Source: Macrosoma leucophasiata (taxonomy: Eukaryota; Arthropoda; Insecta; Lepidoptera; Hedylidae). From it: a stretch of 64,000 nt of DNA. Every line of letters starts with the position of its first letter. Position 1 is the first letter of the stretch. The stretch is taken from positions 16,599,501 through 16,663,500 of the forward strand of contig JAWQUS010000008.1 of the NCBI GenBank assembly GCA_036365455.1. Reading direction: 5' to 3'. Positions 58,901 through 64,000 of this stretch are shown one piece after another. The position numbers and the translations under genes were made by a program. The notes under the pieces were generated by a model. That model saw only the letters and a list, made by a program, of their open reading frames with translations. It ran no database searches and was not told the origin of the DNA.

Positions 58901-61900
58901 TGTTGAATAAAGCTAAACGATACGTTATAAATCACGAAAGAAATGTCATGTACCTTTTTTTATGTAATAAAAGTGGCAAACAAGCATGCAGCTCACATCG
59001 ATGTTAAGTGATGACTGCAGCCTAAAGACACCCACACAATGACCAGAGGTCAAAATGCTGATGCGTTACCACTCCTGAGGCCTAAGGTGTTATGCCTCTG
59101 TGCCGGAAATTACAGGGCCGTACATTATTACCTGACCGGAACACGATAGTGCTGAACACTACCATTTAGCGGCAAGTATATTTGGTAACGCGGTGGTGGT
59201 GCCTACGCCCGCGAGCTCCGTCACTGGAGCTCTACCACCAGTAAAAACCTAATTATAAAGTGTTTAGAAAACCGATTCATCGATTCGATCATCACCACAA
59301 ATTCAACCGAAAGACGTCCAATGCTAGCCAGAGCTTACCCCAAAGATTTGTTATTGCATTATATGGGAGTATATGCCATAATCTCCACGCTTGGCATGCG
59401 GGTTGGCGATCGCAGTGGCGGTCATTTTATCGCGGGGCATAGCTGTCCATCCAGATTTATCGTATTTACTACCGCTCTGTTAAAATGGTAAGAGCGTCAT
59501 AGTTCTGTTGACTAACTACGCCAGCAGAAGAATTCTCCACAGGAGGGCGCTCGTGCTCTCAATAGTGAATCGGAATCAGGAATTCATTTATTAATTTAGG
59601 GAACAAGTTGGTGACAAGCACCTCTTATGACAAGTCAAAAACAAGCAAAATAAATTAAAACAACAACAATTGATATATGTATATTATGTCGAATTACAAA
59701 TTAGAAAAATTATAAGTAATGAGAAATCACTAAGATAAAACTAAATATAATATACTAATGTACATAAGTAAGTATATCAGTAGAGTGCTTATAATTTTAT
59801 TTGGGTCTTATCATCTTGGGGGGACAAAGACTTATTATTTATACATTTCTTATTTAGTTAAATTCAATATTAGGCTGGCTTATCAAAATTTGTAATAAAT
59901 TTGTAGACTATAATAATACTACCGGCCCGCAGCGGCTTCACACGGGTGCAATTTAGGTACTTACATAATATTACGACTATAAATTGGGATGTAAGCTACC
60001 TAATCTTTCGTATCGACAATTTTTCATTTTGTTAATTCACATACGTGAACGAACCCTGTCAGTTTGCACGTAGTGGGAGACTGTTTGCTACCGCGATTGA
60101 GCGGTTGTTAACCGCTTTTGTCTTTTGTCGGCTTGTTAACCGCAGCGGTTGGTGGTTGGACGAACGAAGGTTATATCTAAAACTATCCTGTGCAAGGTTT
60201 TCTGTTATAGGTATTGTATATAAATAGACAGACGAACCCTGTTATTTCGGGCGGCGGCAGTTGGTGGTTGGTGGGGTGAAGGTCATCTCTGACTCTCCGT
60301 CCATACACTCGAGTGAGCAAACGTGGGTAGAGGAAATGTGTTCCTCTACCCACGTTTGCTCACTCGTTTCTTCACAGCGTTTCTTATCCGGTGTTTAGTA
60401 GGAGTCATCACACAAATAGGCAGATGTACCTTGTCCGTTTGAGCAGCGTGGGGGTCTGTTCACTGCAGCGGTTATTAGTTGGCCGAGGCCGTTGAAGGTT
60501 ATCTATAATAGGTGTCCAAATAGATAAAACAAACAGTACACTGTACTATTGAACGGCAATTGGTGGTTGGTCGATTGAAGGTCATCTCCGAGACTCCGGC
60601 CACATGCGACGAGCGGAGAAGTGAACAGAAGAAATGTGACTGCGTTACTCATGCAGTTCTATAATAGTCCGCGATGTAATAAATAGTACTCATCATGCCA
60701 TCAGTGAGACGGCGAAGTAGAAAGTGCTAAATAGGCGGACGTACCTTGTCCGCTTGGGTGGCGTGGGGGCCTGTTTGCCGCGGCGGTTGGTAGGGCGTCT
60801 CATCTGCACGCCGCGCTCGGCGGCGGTAGCGGCGCTCGCCTTCTTCAGAGACATCTGCGGCGTGCCGCATGTGCCCTCCTGCAGTTGCTTCTCCACCTCT
60901 GCGTGTCATGTGCATAACATTACTTCGCGCCGGGGTAATTAACGGTTGTAGAACAAAAGGAAAAGCAGAAGATGTTCTAAAACTGCCAATAATTAATCGG
61001 GAAGGAGTATAATCTGCTATAAAAGTGGCCCTTAAACTTTAATATTTTATTTACTGGACATATTTGAATATGCAATAATACTACGTACAGAACGTACATA
61101 GCGACAGTGTGCGTATATGAGTAATGTTTGTGTGCGTCCATAGGTAGGCTAGGTAAGCGTATGTCTGCGTAGAATGAGCATACTGTTCGAATGTTCGAAC
61201 AAATAAAAGACAACTTATTTCTTAAATCTATACAAATAAATAAAATTGGAGTGTGTTTGTATATATAACCGCTTTTTACTAAATGCAAATGTATGTATAT
61301 ACGGTACATATACCAAAACAACATTTTTTACAATTTTTGTCTGTCTGTCTGTTTGTTCCGGCTAATTTCGGGAACGGCTGGACCGATTTTGACGGGACTT
61401 TCACTGGCAGATAGCTGATTTAATAAGGAGTAACTTAGGCTACTTTTATACTAGCTGCGCCCAAAACTTCGTCCGGGTAGGTACTGAACAATCATAAATT
61501 CTCACGCGGAGGATGTCGCGGGCACAGCTTGTAAAAAAAAAATTAACACCAAAATATATCGTTAAGTTATTTATGATTATAGCTCGATTTTCTAATTGGA
61601 ATATTTGAAGGTGTGCGTTATTCCCGTAACACGTTGTATATACTTATATGACCCGGCAAACTCCGTACCGCCATAAGAGGTTGTAAAACTATTGCTTTTT
61701 TAAAAAAAAATTTTTCACCTTTGACAATAACAAACACATCAAAGGAAATATTAAGGAATTTGGTGCTGTCATTTGGTAGTTATGCGCTAACAAACATATA
61801 AGTAATTCATTTTAATTCATATGAGAATACTTAGATATGAGTCTTCCTACCTTCGGTTATGGAGTTGTCTAGGAACATGTGCTCAAGCTCATGGTGAATT

Positions 61901-62001
61901 TCGCGGAACGTGGGACGATCGGCAGCGTTCCACTGCCAGCATCCGCGCATCAGCTCGTACACGGCGGCCGGGCACCCGGGCGGGCACTCCATGCGGTACC
62001 C
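49723..62001 (-). CDS. Abl: Abl tyrosine kinase, 3' part (six last exons; 5' end outside window)
   Basis: Non-receptor tyrosine kinase that signals to the actin cytoskeleton in axons and epithelia. Exons in transcript order: 62001-61851, 60898-60745, 58817-58717, 52471-52290, 51883-50408, 49986-49723. All are GT-AG and phase-compatible, giving about 775 aa. Exon one matches the end of the ABL kinase domain ([27 protein letters not shown]). The next has EEVEKQL and APTPPKRT, as in human ABL1. The tail is proline-rich, then charged, with [23 protein letters not shown], a motif I recall from fly Abl. It ends in a divergent F-actin-binding region whose last residues IVHR-stop align with human ABL1 IVQR-stop. 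SH3, SH2 and most of the kinase lie beyond 64000. The coding exons are far GC-richer than the AT-rich introns. Confidence 0.95.
50408..51883 (-). CDS. Abl: Abl large tail exon (492 codons)
   Basis: Acceptor ATTTGCAG, donor ACGAG|GTATTA, phase 0 at both ends. Residues 1-41 hold the conserved [18 protein letters not shown] and [19 protein letters not shown] block. Residues 121-126 are FPPPPP and 138-145 are eight prolines. Residues 178-205 are a charged, probably helical segment ([20 protein letters not shown]). DLKASL (264), DFKSQL (291) and DFKSRL (319) are a repeated motif. A Ser/Asp-rich region follows with [11 protein letters not shown] at 386-396. Residues 478-492 ([15 protein letters not shown]) start the F-actin-binding bundle. 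Confidence 0.93.
52290..52471 (-). CDS. Abl: Abl exon: Gly- and His-rich linker
   Basis: Acceptor TGTGTAAG, donor CCAAG|GTTTGT. Encodes 60 codons plus a split Gly: a [10 protein letters not shown] start, an acidic TPDTDES segment and a His/Pro-rich end before MQPK. Assignment rests on phase and position between two certain exons, and on GC content far above the flanking intron. Sequence identity to Abl is not recognisable here. Confidence 0.78.
52725..52912 (+). mobile_element. tRNA-derived SINE in an Abl intron
   Basis: A-box-like TTGGCCCAATGGTCGCAA, B box GGTTCGATCCCC, then AGGAAAATCTGTTAGGAAAT and the end CTTATTCAAATTTGA. Typical tRNA SINE layout of about 190 bp. Confidence 0.65.
53318..53472 (+). 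repeat. Four degenerate units with GTTAAC core
   Basis: CCCGTGACAACTAGTAGTTA, ACCATGTCAAGTAGTAGTTA, CCCGTGTTAACTGGTAATTG and ACCATGTCAACCTGTGGTTA start about every 40-44 bp. In the long Abl intron. Confidence 0.5.
53985..54121. other. GC-rich island in the long Abl intron
   Basis: About 135 bp of GC-rich DNA surrounded by very AT-rich sequence. One - strand frame is open across it, but no Abl-like residues are seen. It could be a repeat relic or an unrecognised exon. Confidence 0.3.
54122..55126 (-). other. Long Abl intron, segment without features
   Basis: Very AT-rich. A reversed LINE-tail remnant (CGAAAGACGTCCACAATTGG) lies at 54963-55002. Confidence 0.4.
55127..56408 (+). mobile_element. 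Mariner element, copy 3 (full length, in an Abl intron)
   Basis: 1282 bp, ends GGTTGGGGAAAAAGTC and inverse of GGTTGGGGAAAAGGTT, TA on both sides (55125-55126 and 56409-56410). Very close to copy 1 outside the broken sites, so the family spread recently. It lies antisense to Abl. Confidence 0.92.
55306..56334 (+). pseudogene. Mariner transposase, broken (copy 3)
   Basis: Start [20 protein letters not shown] at 55306 is intact. A stop TAA replaces a Glu codon at 55579-55581 (in copy 1 GAA). A base is lost near 55626, with a change in the following A-run region. Four extra bases at about 56024 (GGTGTGGGTGGTG versus GGTGTGGTG) shift the frame before HHDNARPH. The third catalytic Asp is Tyr (TAT at 56146-56148: LAPSYFHLF instead of LAPSDFHLF). 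So several separate losses, one of them in the active site. Confidence 0.88.
56409..57654 (-). other. Long Abl intron, segment without features
   Basis: AT-rich, nothing recognised. Confidence 0.4.
57655..57880 (+). repeat. Interspersed repeat ending GAGGCAGCTAGTATA
   Basis: CCTCCGAAACGGCTGAACGG, then GATTATGCCCAATTTTTCG and TACGAAGTTCGTCGAGGCAG with CTAGTATA at the end, a frequent insect repeat form. Confidence 0.45.
58290..58516. mobile_element. MITE with ends CATAGAGCAACACGGGCCA
   Basis: 227 bp with perfect 19-bp terminal inverted repeats. Target duplication not clear. A single end of a relative lies at 954-981. Located about 200 bp from the Abl exon at 58717, in its downstream intron. 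Confidence 0.8.
58717..58817 (-). CDS. Abl: Abl exon: [12 protein letters not shown] segment
   Basis: Acceptor AAAATAG, donor AATG|GTCAGT; phase fits both neighbours. Encodes [20 protein letters not shown] followed by an acidic segment. SSFRE resembles human ABL1 just after APTPPKR. Confidence 0.88.
58970..59247 (+). mobile_element. SINE-like repeat, copy 5 (longest)
   Basis: Complete run: AAGTGGCAAACAAGCATGCA, AGTGATGACTGCAGCCTAAA, GAGGCCTAAGGTGTTATGCC, GGAACACGATAGTGCTGAAC and TCTACCACCAGTAAAAACC. Serves as the reference for the other five copies. Confidence 0.6.
59285..59425 (-). repeat. Worn RTE LINE tail, reversed
   Basis: CAACCGAAAGACGTCCAATG is the inverse of the LINE end CAGTGGACGTCTTTTGGCTG at 9977; then a CAAGCGT...CCAACCCGCATGCC block. 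Confidence 0.4.
59926..59962 (+). repeat. Repeat start CTACCGGCCCGCAGCGGCTT
   Basis: Same form as the repeat at 19187 (CTAGCGGCCCG...GGGTGCA); only the start is present. Confidence 0.4.
60310..60366. repeat. Perfect hairpin, 26-bp arms, 5-nt loop
   Basis: Left arm CGAGTGAGCAAACGTGGGTA plus GAGGAA, loop ATGTG, right arm its exact inverse. Inside the tandem array in the Abl intron. Confidence 0.9.
60430..60507 (-). pseudogene. Exon-like copy of the Abl APTPPKR exon (pseudo- or alternative exon)
   Basis: On the - strand an AG at TATTATAG, then AT and an open frame with [20 protein letters not shown] and RT, ending ACAAG|GTACAT. The real exon ends [18 protein letters not shown] with ACAAG|GTACGT. 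Both have two bases before the first full codon and two after the last, so the copy would fit in frame in place of the real exon. Whether it is spliced is unknown. Confidence 0.45.
60745..60898 (-). CDS. Abl: Abl exon: post-kinase linker with PxxP
   Basis: Acceptor ACACGCAG, donor ACAAG|GTACGT. Begins [10 protein letters not shown], which matches human ABL1 DEVEKELGK, and ends [13 protein letters not shown], matching the SH3-ligand region APTPPKR of ABL1. Its last roughly 70 bp are repeated in degenerate form downstream in the transcript (60040-60500). Confidence 0.93.
61325..61530 (+). repeat. Interspersed repeat remnant
   Basis: TGTCTGTCTGTTTGTTCCGG, GAACGGCTGGACCGATTTTG and ACTAGCTGCGCCCAAAACTT are blocks of common insect repeats; in an Abl intron. 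Confidence 0.45.
61851..62001 (-). CDS. Abl: Abl exon: end of kinase domain
   Basis: Acceptor ATTATTGCAG, donor GAAG|GTAGGA. Encodes 50 residues: [30 protein letters not shown] and [15 protein letters not shown]. The Arg of DRP is the invariant residue of kinase subdomain XI. It corresponds to human ABL1 from YRME to SSIS. Confidence 0.95.
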
Positions 62002-62069
62002 CTGCAATAATTGTATAGAATGAAGAGTTTATTGGATTGAACGTGCTTATAAATATTTATTTAATAGGT

Positions 62070-62260
62070 GACCCGGTAAACGTTGTACAGCCAGTAGTCA
62101 TAACCGTAAAATAAATTTTAATAAACAGGCGGTTTCCATCGTAAGTTTCAGCAACGCGTTTGAGTTTAATTTATTTTCCTCATGAATCACTCTATATATT
62201 GGTGAGAACTGCATGAAAATCCGTGCAGTAATGTACAGCCGGGGCTAGCAACATTATTGT
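62070..62260 (+). repeat. Interspersed repeat remnant (GTGACCCGGTAAACG)
   Basis: GGTGACCCGGTAAACGTTGT, ATCACTCTATATATTGGTGA and GCATGAAAATCCGTGCAGTA; a shorter relative starts at 61649 (ATGACCCGGCAAACTCCGTA). Confidence 0.45.
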
Positions 62261-62749
62261 CGTCGACTAAATTTCCTAATCGCAGCGCCCCTATCGGAAC
62301 CTATTGTGAATCTAATAAAGCGTTAGGATAGGTTCAGATATGTTTACACACCACAACACCGACATTGCCACATCGATAATTTCAACGAAATCAGTCGAGC
62401 CATTTTCCAGTTATCACGAGACTAACTTACGGCAAATATATATTATTATATAGTATATACATTGAAGTTCAGGCAGGTTAGATTATTATTTACTTAGCGG
62501 GAGCTATTTTGTTACAAAGTTGAAACTCTTTAAAAAAAATCGTCAACGAACGCAATTATTTATCAGTGATGAATATATCCGTTTCATTTTCAAATTATAA
62601 AATGCGTTTATTAAAATAATAAAAATAAGATAATGTTAGAGATGGCAACGCAGCTATGTGTTATAACGGTAACCCCATGATCACTATTTTATAAGTTTCG
62701 GAAGAATTTATCTAAAATGTAGATACTTAAAATTACATCAGAGCCCGTA

Positions 62750-62999
62750 CAGTACGCAGCGAAAAATATTGCACATCGAGCCTACGAAAGAGACAATCGA
62801 TTAGTTTCGACTTCGTAGAGCCTTATCTCTACTGCACACTGCCTACGTAAGCACTAATAGGTCGGTATTGGTCAAAACTTGATCAAAATGGTCGACAAAC
62901 GTAACATAAGTAGGTGCGAAAGAGATAACGCTCTTCAAAACCGAAATAAGCCGAAGTCTCTTCCTAAGGTCGATGTGCAATATTTATTGTTGGATACTG
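62750..62999. mobile_element. CAGTATCC MITE, copy E, in an Abl intron
   Basis: Left CAGTACGCAGCGAAAAATATTG, right inverse of CAGTATCCAACAATAAATATTG; all internal blocks of the family present. TA before the left end; the right end is followed by TTA. Confidence 0.8.
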
Positions 63000-63292
63000 T
63001 TAGTTTAATAGAAGCGTATAAACAAACAGACGAACAAATCTCTTTCTCCGAATTGTATTATATATAAGTATATTTAGTATAGTAGGAACGAATAATTAGA
63101 AGAAAGAATATTGAGCAAATAAAAAAAAATACTTAAACCAACTCACCAACGACCAACACAATTTTTTTAACATCGAAACTACTTTTTTGATGCTGAAGAT
63201 AGTGTGTGTGTTGGAACATATTAATCTCGTAAACAAAACGTCGAAATTTTAAAAATAACCTGCACGTTTTAAACTATTTTTGCGAAATGCTA

Positions 63293-63393
63293 AGTAATAC
63301 TATGAACCGACACTTAACTAGAGTAGTTGCCATAAGCGACTTACTTTCGCTTATGGCAACTACTCTAGTTAAGTGTCGGTTCATAGTATTACT
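63293..63393. repeat. Perfect hairpin, 47-bp arms, 7-nt loop
   Basis: Left arm starts AGTAATACTATGAACCGACA and ends CATAAGCGA; loop CTTACTT; the right arm is its exact inverse without a mismatch. In the Abl intron upstream of the exon at 61851-62001. Confidence 0.93.
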
Positions 63394-63914
63394 GAGCGTG
63401 TGAAAGCTTCAGAGGAACATTCTGAACTTGGGTGAAACTACGCGGGACTTCTACTATCTCATAAAACTACACAGAGGAATAACAAAAACCCAGTTTACTT
63501 TGTATAAATATAACATTTCCATTATAGTATACAATGAATGCGTAACATTCGCATCGTCAATAAACAAAAACATAAATAAATACAATCATTCACTACTATA
63601 TCATATACAGTATGTACTGTACATTAATATTTATCAAAAGTGCGTAAGTCTTTCTGCCTATCACTTTTTCAGACGCAAGTGGCGAGTGGTGATAGTTTGA
63701 GTCAAAAAAGTATTAGCTAGTACGTACGTTATCTTCCAAAATTAGGAGCAAGCCATCAACATCAAGAGTATCATAGATATAATGAAAGTAGTTCAAATGA
63801 CTGACACAGAAATGATATGCCAGAATGCTGATCTAGTTCGGGTTAGTGCAACACTAAACTTAGACAACAAGAGTAGGTAACGCCCGGATTCTGTCTGTCG
63901 CTAACTCCTGATTG
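63394..63914 (-). other. Abl intron segment, nothing recognised
   Basis: AT-rich; I looked for the preceding kinase exon (the WEIATYG-type region) on the - strand and did not see it. Confidence 0.45.
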
Positions 63915-64000
63915 AAGTGATTGTGTAGATGCGTTGCCACGCCTAAGTAGATTTGCCTCTAGTTATTACGGGCCATACATTATCATCAAACTGGAACACG
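63915..64000 (+). mobile_element. SINE-like repeat, copy 6, cut by the window end
   Basis: GATGCGTTGCCACGCCTAAG, TTACGGGCCATACATTATCA and CTGGAACACG follow the order of copy 5. Confidence 0.45.

Larger units (their letters stand above)
60040..60744 (-). repeat. Degenerate tandem copies of an Abl exon end plus intron start
   Basis: Units start near 60040, 60221, 60414 and (the real exon) 60730, each with a form of AAATAGGCAGACGTACCTTG read on the + strand. The following GCGTGGGGG..CTGTTTGC and CGGCGGTTGGTAG blocks of exon 60745-60898 recur, most clearly at 60427-60480. GGTTGGTGGTTGG and GAAGGTCATCTC also recur in the units. Confidence 0.65.

Noticed and set aside
63293..63393. MicroRNA precursor
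   Set aside because: Arms are perfectly paired over 47 bp; microRNA precursors normally have bulges and mismatches.
62002..64000. Preceding Abl kinase exon in the window
   Set aside because: Looked for the WEIATYG...SPYPG region on the - strand and saw no matching sequence or exon-like GC rise; it must lie beyond 64000.

Overview
The window looks like a piece of a lepidopteran (most likely moth) nuclear genome. It is AT-rich. It has the frequent ACCTAC/GTAGGT words typical of moth DNA, GT-AG introns of 0.4-9 kb, and a heavy load of insect repeats: mariner copies, several MITE families, tRNA-derived SINEs, and the 3' ends of RTE-type LINEs.

Two protein genes can be supported, lying tail to tail. 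On the + strand, seven exons between 14912 and 37179 encode a complete alpha-tubulin N-acetyltransferase (Atat/MEC-17, about 338 aa). On the - strand, six exons between 62001 and 49723 encode the 3' part of the Abl tyrosine kinase (about 775 aa): the last helices of the kinase domain, the long proline-rich and acidic tail, and the C-terminal F-actin-binding region with its stop codon. The 5' exons of Abl (SH3, SH2, most of the kinase) lie beyond 64000. All splice phases agree from exon to exon in both genes. One gene acts on microtubules and the other mainly on actin; their adjacency may be chance.

Layout: 1-12.8 kb is intergenic DNA full of old transposons, including a MITE nested in a MITE, RTE LINE fragments and a TAA-flanked foldback MITE. 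12.8-14.6 kb holds a cluster of related poly(A)-tailed retroposed units, one with a clear 15-bp target duplication, just upstream of Atat. 14.9-37.2 kb is Atat, whose 8.8-kb second intron holds a mariner, a 125-bp tandem duplication, SINEs and a long CA/CG microsatellite. 37.2-49.7 kb is intergenic and/or 3' UTR, with a rearranged mariner, a hAT-like MITE and three inverted-repeat elements. 49.7-64 kb is Abl and its introns, with a third mariner, two perfect hairpins and a run of degenerate tandem copies of part of an Abl exon.

The observations most worth a second look are the tandem duplication of an Abl exon end (60.04-60.80 kb), one copy of which keeps an open frame and a splice donor; three DxKxxL repeats and an FPPPPP motif in the Abl tail; the retroposon cluster before Atat; the 47-bp perfect hairpin at 63.3 kb; and the mariner copy with an extra internal terminal repeat. 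I did not find a prokaryote-like defence system, a CRISPR array or a gene cluster here.
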